Shown: positions 51,710 through 60,827, numbered from the stretch's first letter. The stretch: DNA of 64,000 bases from Yinghuangia soli (GCF_021502675.1 NZ_JAKFHA010000042.1:1-64000); one strand, 5' to 3'. Numbers and translations: made by a program. The notes: generated by a model not told the origin, from the sequence alone.

Positions 51710-52227
51710 CACGCCTCTCCCTTCGTGCCGACGGGCTGTTGCTCGGCGTCGTCCCAGGTGCGGGCCAGCGTCTTGCGGGCGTCGTGCAGTTGGCTCTTCA
51801 CGGTGCCCGGCGTGCAGCCGAGCAGGTCGGCGACCTCGGCCACCGGCAGGTCTTCGTAGTAGTGCAGGACGACGCAGGCCCGCTGCCGCATCGGCAGCAC
51901 CGCCAGCGCCTCCTCCAGCGAGACGCGGTCGACGACCTCGCCCGACCGGTCGCGGGCCTCGCCGCGCAGCGCTATCCGGGGCAGCAGCCGCCGCCACCGC
52001 ACTGCGCGCCGGGCGTCGTCGACCACGATGTTGAGCAGGACCCGGCGTACATAGCGTTCGAGTTCGCGCAGGTCGTCGGGCACGCGCCGGGACAGCGCGC
52101 GGACCATCGCCTCCTGCACCAGGTCGTCGGCCGCTTCGTCGTCGCCGCACAGCAGGAACGCGTAGCGCTTGAGCGCCTGCCCCCGTACGGCGACCAGTTC
52201 GGCCACCTGTCTGCCGCGCTCCTCCAC
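51709..52227 (-). CDS. RNA polymerase sigma factor, ECF SigE-family (second copy)
   Basis: A 172-residue ECF sigma factor, clearly paralogous to the one at 30276. Shared blocks include QALKRYAFLLCG, DDLVQEAMVRALSRR, VRRVLLNIVVDDARR, RQRACVVLHYYEDLPV and GTVKSQLHDARKTLAR. GTG at 52225-52227 gives the compact size usual for the family; a GTG at 52296 is open but lacks a ribosome binding site. It is coupled to the downstream membrane protein. The promoter lies in 52228-52458, shared with the divergent zinc-protein gene. Confidence 0.88.
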   Translation of the reverse strand: MEERGRQVAELVAVRGQALKRYAFLLCGDDEAADDLVQEAMVRALSRRVPDDLRELERYVRRVLLNIVVDDARRAVRWRRLLPRIALRGEARDRSGEVVDRVSLEEALAVLPMRQRACVVLHYYEDLPVAEVADLLGCTPGTVKSQLHDARKTLARTWDDAEQQPVGTKGEA

Positions 52228-52458
52228 CCGTCCACCCCGCCCTCGAAACCCGGTCCCGGGTCGCCGTCTCCCCGTGTCTCCCCCTGAAACGAACACCTGC
52301 GCCGACCGGTTGGGCCGCCCGCGGGCACACTTCGCACGCCCGGGCCGCGCCGGCGGCCGTCACGCGAACGGGCCAGTCTGATTTGCCCGGAACATCCCCA
52401 CGCTCGAAGGTTGTCGCGTACGGGTCGACACCGACCCCCTCACCGGCAAGGAGCCCCC

Positions 52459-52710
52459 GTGGCGCGATGCGAGGTCTGCGGCAACGACTACTACGCCTCG
52501 TTCGAGGTGCACGCGGGTGACGCCGTGCACGTGTTCGACAGCTTCGAGTGCGCGATCACCCGGATGGCGCCCATCTGCGAGCACTGCCGGTGCCGCATCA
52601 TCGGCCACGGCGTCGAGTCGGACGGCCGGTACTTCTGCTGTGCGCACTGCGCGAAGGCGGAAGGCGCCACCGGCATCCGCGACAACGTGTCGGTGGCCGC
52701 CGGCATGTAG
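52459..52710 (+). CDS. small zinc-binding protein (annotated as metallothionein-like in Streptomyces)
   Basis: An 83-residue Cys-rich protein: CEVCGNDYY, then DSFECAI, ICEHCRCRIIGHG and FCCAHC. The pairs CxxC, CxxC and CCxxC with nearby His make two probable zinc sites. Homologues in Streptomyces are often labelled prokaryotic metallothionein, but the spacing looks more like a structural zinc ribbon. GTG at 52459 is chosen because AAGGAG lies 5 nt upstream. Confidence 0.8.
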   Translation: MARCEVCGNDYYASFEVHAGDAVHVFDSFECAITRMAPICEHCRCRIIGHGVESDGRYFCCAHCAKAEGATGIRDNVSVAAGM

Positions 52711-52788
52711 GGCCGGCACCCCCGCAGGGGCAGCAGGCGCAACACGAGCAGTACGTACACCGGGCGGCCTGGCGGCGTCCGGTCCGGG

Positions 52789-52804
52789 CCGGGGTTCTCC
52801 CCGG
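52789..52804. terminator. possible hairpin between convergent genes
   Basis: CCGGGG-TTCT-CCCCGG, a 6-bp stem within a longer imperfect GC repeat, lies 8 nt before the kinase stop codon. Confidence 0.4.
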
Positions 52805-52811
52805 GCCCCGG

Positions 52812-54734
52812 TCAGGGCCGCCAGGCCGTCCGCATGCCGCGGATGCGCATCAACTGCTGGCCGAGTGCCGCGACTTGCGGGTGCTGCGCGCCGAGAGCAG
52901 CGCTCTCCTCCGAGAGCAGCGGACCGAGCACGGCCTCCGCCTGGTGCGGATCGCCCGCCGCGGCCAGCAGCAGGCCGATGCGCTCGCGCACGTCGAAGCC
53001 GAAGTGCAGGTCGGGCTCGGGCATGCGGCGGTACGCGTCGTACAGCCGCCGGTACTCGCCGAGCGCCTGGTGCGTCTCGCCGAGCTCCTCCAGGCACGAG
53101 GCGACCTGGCGCGAATACTCCATCGTCTCGGCATCCAGCGGTCCGAGCTTGACGGTGAACATCGAGGCCAGGTAGCGCAGTTCCGGCAGCGCCCGGCGGA
53201 ACTGCCGGTCCGCGAGGAGCGTGTCGGCCAGCGCCTGCCGCAGCTCCAGGACCACCGGGTCGTGCTCCCCGTGCCGGGCCACCGCGACCGGGAGGGCCGC
53301 GCCGAGCACGTCGACGGCCTGCGCGAGCTGGCTCTCGCCGAGCAGGCGCGCCGCGGCGTCCAGCGCGGCGGCCACGTCGACGACTCCGGTGTCCGGGCCG
53401 GCGGACGGCACCGCCGACCAGTCGGACGATCCGGGCTCGATCCCCTGCCCCGCGGCGGCGTGCGGCCCGGAGGCAGGCGCAGACGCCGGCACCGGCCAGG
53501 CCCCGGTCCCGGAGGCCGCCGCGCCGCCGCCGGTCACCGGCCACGGCGCCGGCCCCGGAGCGGAAGGCGTGCCGGAGGACCCGCCGTACCCCGAGGATCC
53601 CGAGGATCCCGGAGACCCTGCAGGTCCCGGCGGTGCCGGAACCGCGTACTGCGCGCTGTCATAGGAGTCGCCCCCGGCAGCGGCAGGCATCGCCCCGCCG
53701 CTGTCCGCGCCCCCGTACATCCCGTACGCCGGCTGCCCGCCGGCCTGCGGCCCCTGCGCCGGCACCGCATATGCCGCCGTCATCCCCGCCGCGGCAGGCG
53801 GTGCCGGGGCGGGTTGCGGGGCCGCCGGGTGCCGGAGCGGGCGGGTCGGGTCCATCGCGATGCTCGGCGCGAGCGCGGCGTCGGCGTCCCGGGCGGCCTG
53901 CGGCATCAGCGGCACGAGCCGCCGGTAGACCTCCTGCGCGCTCGCCGGGCGGTCCTCGGGCTGCTTCTCCAGCAGGTCCGCGACCAGCCGGTCCAGCCCG
54001 GCCGGCACGTCGGGGCGGTGCGAGCCGATCGGCTCGGGGCGGTCGGTGAGGTGCCGCTGCAGCACGGCCAGCGCGGTCGGCGCGGTGAACGGCGCCCGCC
54101 CGGCGAGCATTTCGTACATCAGGCAGCCCAGCGCGTACAGGTCGCTGCGCGGCTCGGCGAGCCCGGTCAGGGCCTGCTCGGGGGCCATGTACGCGGGCGA
54201 CCCCGGCAGCGCGCCGGTGCTGGTGAGCTTGGTGGAGTCCGGGTCGAGCACGGCCGCGACGCCGAGGTCGAGGACCTTGACGGTGCCGTCCCGCCGGACC
54301 ATGACGTTGCGCGGCTTGAGGTCGCGGTGCACGACGGGCGCGGCGTGGATCGCGGCGAGCACCGAGCAGATCTGCGCGGCGACCGCGACCGCCCATTCCC
54401 ACGGCACGGGTTCGTGCTCGGCGATGAGGTCCCCGAGGTCCATGCCGTCGAGCAGCTGCATGACCAGGTACAGGTCGCTGTCGTCCATGCCCGCGTCGTA
54501 GACGGTGACCAGGCCGGGGTGGTCGATGCCCGCGGTGACGCGGCACTCGCGCAGGAAGCGGCGCTCCAACGTGTGGCGGTCGGTGCTGCCGGCCAGGTCG
54601 GAGCGGAGGAGCTTGACCGCGACGCGGCGCTGGAGCGTCCGGTCGTAGGCCTTCCAGACTTGTCCCATGCCGCCCCGGCCGACCGCCGCGGACAGTTCAT
54701 ACCGGTCGGCGATGATGCGCCCTGGTGCCGTCAC
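52812..54734 (-). CDS. soluble serine/threonine protein kinase with C-terminal helical repeat domain
   Basis: A 640-residue Hanks-type kinase. The glycine loop is VGRGGMGQVW, the ATP Lys is in VAVKLLR, the catalytic loop is HRDLKPRN, and the metal loop is DLG (VKVLDLGVAAVLD) where most kinases have DFG. The activation segment ends in AYMAPEQ. The kinase domain covers about 1-280. It is followed by a Pro/Gly/Ala/Ser region of about 170 residues and a C-terminal helical region (about 445-640) resembling TPR repeats. There is no membrane helix or PASTA domain, so it is cytosolic. The start is GTG at 54732-54734. Confidence 0.9.
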   Translation of the reverse strand: MTAPGRIIADRYELSAAVGRGGMGQVWKAYDRTLQRRVAVKLLRSDLAGSTDRHTLERRFLRECRVTAGIDHPGLVTVYDAGMDDSDLYLVMQLLDGMDLGDLIAEHEPVPWEWAVAVAAQICSVLAAIHAAPVVHRDLKPRNVMVRRDGTVKVLDLGVAAVLDPDSTKLTSTGALPGSPAYMAPEQALTGLAEPRSDLYALGCLMYEMLAGRAPFTAPTALAVLQRHLTDRPEPIGSHRPDVPAGLDRLVADLLEKQPEDRPASAQEVYRRLVPLMPQAARDADAALAPSIAMDPTRPLRHPAAPQPAPAPPAAAGMTAAYAVPAQGPQAGGQPAYGMYGGADSGGAMPAAAGGDSYDSAQYAVPAPPGPAGSPGSSGSSGYGGSSGTPSAPGPAPWPVTGGGAAASGTGAWPVPASAPASGPHAAAGQGIEPGSSDWSAVPSAGPDTGVVDVAAALDAAARLLGESQLAQAVDVLGAALPVAVARHGEHDPVVLELRQALADTLLADRQFRRALPELRYLASMFTVKLGPLDAETMEYSRQVASCLEELGETHQALGEYRRLYDAYRRMPEPDLHFGFDVRERIGLLLAAAGDPHQAEAVLGPLLSEESAALGAQHPQVAALGQQLMRIRGMRTAWRP

Positions 54735-54883
54735 GCCGTCACCGTATCGAGCCGCGTCGGCGGTGTCGCCACACGAGTCCCCGCACCGGTTCCCGCGCGG
54801 GTCTCCCCCCGGCTCCTCACCCAGGTCCCCGCCCGAGCCGCGTCACGCGTCCCCACAGTCCCCCGCCCCCGTTCCGATGCCGC

Positions 54884-55708
54884 TCAGCGGCCTCCGCCGT
54901 GGTTGCCGCCATGGTGGCCGCCGTGCTCGTCCGACCCCGGCGTCTCGCGCTCCCGGAGCCGCTCGCTCAGCCGCTCCAGCCGGGCCTGCGCGCGCTGCGC
55001 GCGGACATCGGCCGGGGCCGGAGCAGGCGCCGGGGCGGGCGCCGGGACAGGAGCGGGCGCAGGCGCGGAACTCTGCGGCGGGACCGGCGCGGTGCCCATC
55101 GGGCGGTACGCCTCGGGCATCGGGTAGCCGCCCCCGCCCGGCATGTGCGGCTGCGGCCCGGGCGGCATCGGCGCGTGCCCCATCGGGGCCGGCTGCCAGC
55201 CGTACCCGGCCGGGCCGGGCGGCATGCCGTGCCGGGCCGGCTCCTGGAACACCTTGGCCTTGGTGCCGCGGCGGGTGGTGACGAACCAGCAGATCGGCGC
55301 GCCGACCCAGATGGCGATGAGCAGGACGCCGCCGATGTTGCCGGCCAGACCGGTGCTGGTGTCCTCGGCTTCGCCGGGCTTGGACGTGTCCGAGGACCCT
55401 TCGACCGCGAACAGCACGACTGCGGTCACCAGCAGGACGACCAGGGCGATCATGGCCGCCCAGGCCTCCTTGGTGCGCCGGTGCAGGGCGAGCACCAGGA
55501 ACGGCACCCAGGAGAGAAGCCCCAGCGTCAGGATCGGGAACAGCGACCAGCCGATGCGGACGGCGATCGCCTTGCCGCGCCCGCTGCCCGCTCCGGGGAA
55601 GGCGCCGAGCGCCTGCTCCTCGGCGAGGGTGCGCGTCTGTACCGGGTGGACCGGCCCGTACGCCGCCCCGGGGCCGGACCGGTACGGTGCGGGCTGGTGG
55701 CCTGCCAT
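54884..55708 (-). CDS. multi-span membrane protein with a Pro/Ala-rich tail
   Basis: A 274-residue protein. A short Pro/Gly N-terminus precedes about four membrane helices (FPILTLGLLSWVPFLVLALH, AMIALVVLLVTAVVLFAVEG, NIGGVLLIAIWVGAPICWFV). A cytoplasmic tail rich in Pro and Ala follows (APAPVPAPAPAPAPAP), then a charged helix (RAQRAQARLERLSERLRE) and a His/Gly-rich end. ATG at 55706-55708 has AGGAG 8 nt upstream. It lies on the same strand as the kinase gene, which starts 149 nt downstream of its stop, so it may be co-transcribed with it. No family is recognised. Confidence 0.7.
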   Translation of the reverse strand: MAGHQPAPYRSGPGAAYGPVHPVQTRTLAEEQALGAFPGAGSGRGKAIAVRIGWSLFPILTLGLLSWVPFLVLALHRRTKEAWAAMIALVVLLVTAVVLFAVEGSSDTSKPGEAEDTSTGLAGNIGGVLLIAIWVGAPICWFVTTRRGTKAKVFQEPARHGMPPGPAGYGWQPAPMGHAPMPPGPQPHMPGGGGYPMPEAYRPMGTAPVPPQSSAPAPAPVPAPAPAPAPAPADVRAQRAQARLERLSERLRERETPGSDEHGGHHGGNHGGGR

Positions 55709-55944
55709 CGGGGCTGCTCCTGAACTGGCTTGAGGACCTTGCGGATGCACGGGCGCGCGGACGTCCCGAACTGCCGTACGGATCCGGACTGTGCAGCGTA
55801 CCTGCGCAGTATCCCGAAGGACCGGTGTTCCTTCTATTCCGTTGGCGGCTTCGCGCCCGGCTTTTTCGCGGTCCGGGTTCCGCCCGGGCGCGCGTACCGG
55901 ACAATCCGCTCGGCCTGCCGCGGAGTCCGCGGGATGATCGGACC

Positions 55945-56916
55945 ATGTCCGACCTCCCCCGGCTGCCCGCACGCGCCGAACTGCCCGAACGCCCCGGTCT
56001 CCCCGAGGGCCTGGTGCTCGACGTGCCCGGTGCCCGTACCCCGTGGTCCGGGTCGCCGGCGCGCCCGGACCCCGACCGCTTCACGTTCGGGTTGATCTCG
56101 GACCGCACCGGAGACGCCCGTCCCGGGGTCTTCGAGCGCGGCGTGGCCGCCTTGAACGCGCTGGCACCGGTGTTCGCGGTCCAGGTGGGCGACCTCATCG
56201 AGGGCTATACCGAGGACGACGCGGTGCTGGCCGCCGAGTGGGCCGAGATCGACGCGATGCTCGCGCCGCTGCGCATGCCGCTGTTCCATGTGGCGGGCAA
56301 CCACGACGTCGCCAACGAGCCGAGCCGGCGGCAGTGGCTGGACCGGTTCGGCGCGTTCCACTACCACTTCCGCTACCGCGGCACGCTCTTTCTGGTGCTG
56401 AACACGCAGGACCCGGAAGTGCCGATGGAGCCCGCGGATTTCGCCCGGATGCAGGAGCGGCTCGCCGCGGCGGGCGGCGACGAGGAGCTGATCCGGCAGG
56501 CGTACGAGGCGTCGGTGGACTGGAACGGGGCGCCGGCCGCCGCGGGCCTGTCCGAGGACCAGCTCGGGTACGCCGAGCAGGTGCTGGCCGAGCATGCCGA
56601 TGCCCGCTGGACGTTCGTGATCATGCACATGCCGCTGTGGCAGGGCGAGGGGCATCCGGCGTTCCACCGGCTCCGCAAGGCGCTCGGGGACCGGCCGTAC
56701 ACGATGTTCTCCGGGCATGTGCACAACTACCGCGGTACCGAGATCGACGGGCGCGCGCACATCAGGCTCGGCCCGACCGGCGGCACGTGGGTCTTCGGCG
56801 AGGGCGACCCGGGCAACGTGGACCACGTCACGCTGGTGACCATGACCGCGGACGGGCCGGTGGTGGCCAACCTGGCGCTGGACGGGATCCGGGACGCGGA
56901 CGGCCGCCCGGTCTGA
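55945..56916 (+). CDS. metallophosphoesterase
   Basis: A 323-residue calcineurin-like phosphoesterase. The metal motifs are FGLISDRTG (where the usual DxH is DRT), QVGDLIEGYTED (GD), HVAGNHDVAN (GNHD), IMHMPLWQG and FSGHVHNYRG (GHxH). The first-position His change suggests an atypical first metal ligand. The enzyme is cytoplasmic, with no signal peptide. ATG at 55945 is used. It is divergent from the membrane protein gene at 54884-55708, with the SURF1 gene downstream on the same strand. Confidence 0.85.
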   Translation: MSDLPRLPARAELPERPGLPEGLVLDVPGARTPWSGSPARPDPDRFTFGLISDRTGDARPGVFERGVAALNALAPVFAVQVGDLIEGYTEDDAVLAAEWAEIDAMLAPLRMPLFHVAGNHDVANEPSRRQWLDRFGAFHYHFRYRGTLFLVLNTQDPEVPMEPADFARMQERLAAAGGDEELIRQAYEASVDWNGAPAAAGLSEDQLGYAEQVLAEHADARWTFVIMHMPLWQGEGHPAFHRLRKALGDRPYTMFSGHVHNYRGTEIDGRAHIRLGPTGGTWVFGEGDPGNVDHVTLVTMTADGPVVANLALDGIRDADGRPV

Positions 56917-57012
56917 CCGGCCCGGCCCGCGGGCGCCGCGCGGGGCCGGGAACCGCCGCCTTCCGGGGGTCCGGCCCGGCGGCGGCGCCGACGCGGAGTA
57001 CCGTCTTGTCCC

Positions 57013-57864
57013 GTGTACCGCTTCCTGCTGACGCCCCGCTGGCTGGCCCTCAACCTGCTGGTGGTGCTGCTGATCCCGGTGATGGTCGAACTCGGGTTCT
57101 GGCAGCTCCACCGCTACGAGGCCAAGGTCGAGCGCAACGACAGAGTGAGCGCGAACCGGGGGCAGGCCCCGGTGCCGGCCGGCGACCTCTTCGCGGTCGG
57201 CCGCGACGTGCCGTCCGAGGACAAGTGGCGCCGTGCGACCGCGACGGGGCGGTACGACCAGTCCCGTGAGTTCCTGGTCCGCAACCGGTCGCTGGACAAG
57301 GAGCTGGGCTTCTACGTGGTGACCCCGTTCGTCACCGCGGAAGGCCCGACGCTGCTGGTCAACCGGGGCTGGGTGGCCAACGCCTCGACCGCGGCGGCCC
57401 GACCCGACGTACCCCCGGCCCCGACCGGGCAGGTCACCGTCACGGTGCGGGCCCGGCCGTCGGAGACCGCCGGGCGCAGCGGCATCAAGAACCGCGACGG
57501 GCTGCCGGACGGCCAGATCATGCGGATCGACTCCGCGGAACTGGCCGAGCAGCTGGGCACCGCGGTGTACGGCGGCTACGGGCAGCTCGCCGAGCAGGAC
57601 CCGAAGCCGGCCGAGGCGCCGACCGCGCTGCCGCTGCCCGATGCCGAGGACACCGGCCTGAACCTGGCGTACGCGGTGCAGTGGTGGATCTTCGTGGTGG
57701 CGCTGATCGTCATGTGGATCAAGATCGTCCGGCGCGAGGCGGCCGATCTGGAGGCCGAGATCGCCGCACTGGACGCCGAGGCCCCGGACGAGGCAGACGG
57801 CGGGGCGGAGGCCGGGGGCGGGCCGGAGCCCGAGCCCGCCGGCGTCCCCGCCCCGCGCGCCTGA
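57013..57864 (+). CDS. SURF1 family cytochrome c oxidase assembly protein
   Basis: A 283-residue SURF1 (Shy1-like) protein. It has the family layout of one membrane helix near each end (ALNLLVVLLIPVMVELGFWQ and AVQWWIFVVALIVMWIKIV) with an outer domain between. The hallmarks ELGFWQLHRYEAK, LVNRGWVAN and GLNLAYAVQWWIF are all present. It helps insert heme a during assembly of cytochrome aa3 oxidase. GTG at 57013 is the start. The acidic Pro-rich C-terminus is typical of actinobacterial forms. Confidence 0.93.
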   Translation: MYRFLLTPRWLALNLLVVLLIPVMVELGFWQLHRYEAKVERNDRVSANRGQAPVPAGDLFAVGRDVPSEDKWRRATATGRYDQSREFLVRNRSLDKELGFYVVTPFVTAEGPTLLVNRGWVANASTAAARPDVPPAPTGQVTVTVRARPSETAGRSGIKNRDGLPDGQIMRIDSAELAEQLGTAVYGGYGQLAEQDPKPAEAPTALPLPDAEDTGLNLAYAVQWWIFVVALIVMWIKIVRREAADLEAEIAALDAEAPDEADGGAEAGGGPEPEPAGVPAPRA

Positions 57865-57872
57865 CCCGGGGA

Positions 57873-57888
57873 CCGGCCCGCGGGCCGG
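57873..57888. terminator. palindrome between convergent SURF1 and sirtuin genes
   Basis: CCGGCCCG followed by its reverse complement, 16 bp, lies in the 32-nt gap between the two stops. Confidence 0.55.
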
Positions 57889-57896
57889 CTCGCGCG

Positions 57897-58658
57897 TCAG
57901 CCCGCGGCAGGCTCCAGGCCGGCCACGAGCTCCGGCAGGACCTCGCCGATCGGCTCGCGCAGGACCGCGTCGGCAGACCGGTCGTACGGCGTCTTCTCGG
58001 CGTTGACGACGACCAGCTTGGCGCCCGCCTCCCGGGCCACCCGGCACAGCGACGCGGCCGGTTCGACCTGCAGCGAAGTGCCGATCGCGAGGAACAGGTC
58101 GCAGACCTGGGAAGCGATCGCGGCCCGCTCCAGCACGCGCCGGTCGAGGTTCTCGCCGAACATGATCGTCGCGGTCTTCTGGATGCCGCCGCAGACCGTG
58201 CAGCGCGGGTCGCCCTCGCCCGCCTCGACGCGCGCCAGGTTCTCCGCCAGCGTGGTGCGCGCGTCGCAGTCGGTGCACCGGACCATCGTCATCGTGCCGT
58301 GCAGCTCGATGACCTTCTCGGGGCTGCTGCCGGCCTTCAGGTGCAGGCCGTCGACGTTCTGCGTGATGAGGCCGACCAGGCGCCCGGAGCGCTCCAGGTC
58401 GACCAGCGCGCGGTGCCCCCCGTTGGGCTCCGCGGTGCGCAGCACCGTGTCGCGCCGGGCCAGCCAGGAGCGGCGGCGGATGTCCTCGTCGGCCATGTAG
58501 GTGTCGAGCTGGACGAGCTTCTCCATGCCCGGGTTCTTGGTCCACACGCCCTGCGGCCCGCGGTAGTCGGGGATCCCGGAGTCGGTGGAGATACCGGCGC
58601 CGGTCAGCACCGTGATGGAATCGGAAGCCCGGATCCAGTCCCGGACGGCGGTGTTCAT
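57897..58658 (-). CDS. NAD-dependent protein deacylase, Sir2 family
   Basis: A 253-residue sirtuin. NAD-binding motifs are [16 protein letters not shown] and [10 protein letters not shown], with the catalytic His in VIELHGTM. The zinc site is CTDCDARTT with CTVCGG (CxxC...CxxC). [13 protein letters not shown] and [11 protein letters not shown] are the later family blocks. It removes acetyl or acyl groups from protein lysines with NAD+. There is no Ala-Tyr-Arg specificity pair typical of desuccinylases that I can see, so deacetylase is more likely. ATG at 58656-58658 is used. It is divergent from an alcohol dehydrogenase gene. Confidence 0.93.
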   Translation of the reverse strand: MNTAVRDWIRASDSITVLTGAGISTDSGIPDYRGPQGVWTKNPGMEKLVQLDTYMADEDIRRRSWLARRDTVLRTAEPNGGHRALVDLERSGRLVGLITQNVDGLHLKAGSSPEKVIELHGTMTMVRCTDCDARTTLAENLARVEAGEGDPRCTVCGGIQKTATIMFGENLDRRVLERAAIASQVCDLFLAIGTSLQVEPAASLCRVAREAGAKLVVVNAEKTPYDRSADAVLREPIGEVLPELVAGLEPAAG

Positions 58659-58768
58659 GGCGTCGAGAGTAGCCACCGGCCGGATCTGACGGCACGTCAA
58701 TAAGGCAAGCGGCCAGACCAGAGACCACCAACGGGGCCGGCGGGACCGGCGGAAGAAGCGGAGGGGCC

Positions 58769-59851
58769 ATGGTGCTCGCAGCGGTTTTGCACGGGGTCGG
58801 ACAGCAGGTGCGCGTCGAGGAGATCGAGCTGCCCGCACCGGGCCCCGGCCAGGTGCGGGTGCGGATCGCCGCGTCGGGGGTGTGCCACTCGGACCTGTCG
58901 CTGCTCGACGGGACGCTGGACCAGGCGTTCCCGGTCGTCCTCGGGCACGAGGGCTCGGGGACGGTCGTCGCGGTCGGCGACGGGGTGACGCACGTGTCCG
59001 CGGGCGATCCCGTGCTGCTGATCTGGGCGCCCCCGTGCGGTGCGTGCTGGTTCTGTGCGAACGCCGAGCCGCATCTGTGCGTCAAGGCGATGGACGCCGG
59101 GCGCGTCCCGTACGCGAAGCTCGCCGACGGCACGGACGTGCTGCCGGGGCTGGGCACCGCGACCTTCGCCGAGGAGACGGTGGTCCCGGCGGCCGGCGTG
59201 GTGCGGCTGCCGGACGGGGCGGACCTGGCGGAGGCCGCGCTGCTGGGCTGCGCGGTGACCACCGGCACGGGCGCGGTGTGGAACACCGCGCAGGTCCCGG
59301 CCGGGGCGTCCGTCGCGGTGGTGGGCCTGGGCGGCGTGGGCCTGTCCGCGGTGCAGGGGGCGCGGGTGGCCGGCGCCTCGGTGATCGTGGCGGTCGACCC
59401 GGACGAGGACAAGCGCAAGCTGGCGCTGTCGATGGGCGCGACCGACGCCCTGGAGCCCGCGCCCGACCTGGCCAAGCGGGTCCGGGCGCTGACCGGCGGC
59501 CGCGGTGTCGACCACGCCTTCGAGTGCGTGGGCCGGGCCGCGACCATCCGGGCCTCGTGGGGGCTGACCCGGCGCGGCGGCATGACGACGGTCGTCGGGG
59601 TGGGCGGCAAGGACGACAAGGTGGAGTTCAGCGCGCTCGAACTCTTCCACTTCGCCCGCACGCTGACCGGCTGCGTCTACGGCTCGACCGACCCGGTGCG
59701 CGACGTCCCGCGGCTGGTCGAGCATGTCGCGGCGGGCCGCATCGACCTCGGCGCGCTGGTCACCGCGCGCATCGGACTGGACGGCATCGACGGGGCGTTC
59801 GCCGCGATGCGCGAGGGCCGCGGCGCCCGCACGCTCGTCGTCCCGGCCTGA
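58769..59851 (+). CDS. zinc-dependent alcohol dehydrogenase, MDR family class III-like
   Basis: A 360-residue medium-chain dehydrogenase. The catalytic zinc ligands are in SGVCHSDLS and GHEGSGTVV. The structural zinc lobe is CGACWFCANAEPHLC. The Rossmann motif is VGLGGVGLSAVQGAR followed by VDPDEDKRKLA (Asp favours NAD). The layout matches class III or NDMA-dependent alcohol dehydrogenases of actinomycetes. GAGGGG lies upstream of the ATG at 58769. A hairpin follows at 59873-59897. Confidence 0.9.
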   Translation: MVLAAVLHGVGQQVRVEEIELPAPGPGQVRVRIAASGVCHSDLSLLDGTLDQAFPVVLGHEGSGTVVAVGDGVTHVSAGDPVLLIWAPPCGACWFCANAEPHLCVKAMDAGRVPYAKLADGTDVLPGLGTATFAEETVVPAAGVVRLPDGADLAEAALLGCAVTTGTGAVWNTAQVPAGASVAVVGLGGVGLSAVQGARVAGASVIVAVDPDEDKRKLALSMGATDALEPAPDLAKRVRALTGGRGVDHAFECVGRAATIRASWGLTRRGGMTTVVGVGGKDDKVEFSALELFHFARTLTGCVYGSTDPVRDVPRLVEHVAAGRIDLGALVTARIGLDGIDGAFAAMREGRGARTLVVPA

Positions 59852-59872
59852 CCGCCGGGCGGAAGTGCCGGA

Positions 59873-59897
59873 CCCCGCGCGGCAGGCGCGCGCGGGG
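59873..59897 (+). terminator. hairpin after alcohol dehydrogenase gene
   Basis: A 9-bp perfect stem of CCCCGCGCG type with a 7-nt loop lies 22 nt after the stop codon. Confidence 0.6.
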
Positions 59898-59981
59898 CTC
59901 CGGCGCGCGCCGCCCTCCGCACCACCGTGTCACCGCCTCGGGGCAGTGACGGGCGGTTCCGCGGGGCGCGAGAATGGCGCC

Positions 59982-60767
59982 ATGGATCTTGGACTTCGCG
60001 ATCGCGTCTACCTCGTCACCGGTGCCACCCGCGGCCTCGGATTCGCCACCGCACGGGTGCTCGTCGACGACGGCGCCCGGGTGGTGGTCAGCGGCCGGAG
60101 CGAGGAGAACGCCGCGAAGGCCGCCGCGGAACTGGGCGGGCTCCCCGAGGTCATCGGGATCGCCGCGGACAACGCCGACTCCGGGAGCGCCGAGCGCCTG
60201 GTCGCCGCCGCGGTCGCCCGGTTCGGCCGGCTGGACGGCGTGCTGGTCAGCGTGGGCGGGCCGCCCGCAGGCTCGGTGCTGGGCGTCGCGGACGACCAGT
60301 GGCGCGATGCGTTCGAGTCGGTCTTCCTCGGCGCGATCCGGCTGGCCCGGGCGGCCGCCGAGGCGATGGGCGACCGCAGCGGGGCGGGCCCGGAGGGCGA
60401 GGGTGTGATCGGCTTCGTGCTGTCCGCCTCGGTCGCGGAGCCGATCCCGGGCCTCGCGGTGTCGAACGGCCTGCGGCCCGGACTGGCGATGGCCGCCAAG
60501 ACGCTGGCCGACGAACTGGGGCCGCGCGGCATCCGGGTGGTCGGGCTGCTGCCCGCGCGCATCGACACCGACCGGGTCCGGGAGTTGGACGCGCTGTCCG
60601 GCGACGCCGCGGCGGCCCGGGCCCGGCAGGAGGCGGGCATCCCGCTGCGCCGGTACGGCGCGCCGGAGGAGTTCGGCCGCACCGCGGCGTTCCTGCTGTC
60701 CCCGGCCGCGTCGTACCTGACCGGGATCATGGTGCCGGTCGACGGCGGCGCGCTGCGCGGCCTCTGA
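59982..60767 (+). CDS. SDR family oxidoreductase lacking the usual catalytic tyrosine
   Basis: A 261-residue SDR. It has TGATRGLG for the nucleotide, VVVSGRSEENA (Arg favours NADPH), VSVGGPP in place of NNAG, and PVDGG near the end. The catalytic Ser is in FVLSASVAE. Where Tyr-x3-Lys is expected, it reads LAVSNGLRPGLAMAAKTLA, so Asn replaces Tyr while the Lys is kept. This is the SNxLRxxxxxxxK subgroup of SDRs, whose chemistry is not well known. ATG at 59982 is the start. It converges on the Asp23 operon with a strong hairpin between. Confidence 0.83.
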   Translation: MDLGLRDRVYLVTGATRGLGFATARVLVDDGARVVVSGRSEENAAKAAAELGGLPEVIGIAADNADSGSAERLVAAAVARFGRLDGVLVSVGGPPAGSVLGVADDQWRDAFESVFLGAIRLARAAAEAMGDRSGAGPEGEGVIGFVLSASVAEPIPGLAVSNGLRPGLAMAAKTLADELGPRGIRVVGLLPARIDTDRVRELDALSGDAAAARARQEAGIPLRRYGAPEEFGRTAAFLLSPAASYLTGIMVPVDGGALRGL

Positions 60768-60774
60768 CCCGGAC

Positions 60775-60807
60775 GATGCGGCGTCCCCGGTCCAGGGACG
60801 CCGCATC
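60775..60807. terminator. strong bidirectional terminator
   Basis: A 13-bp perfect stem (60775-60787 with 60795-60807) with a 7-nt loop lies between the SDR gene and the convergent Asp23/AmaP operon. Confidence 0.8.
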
Positions 60808-60827
60808 CAGGGGCGTTCGCGGCGCGG

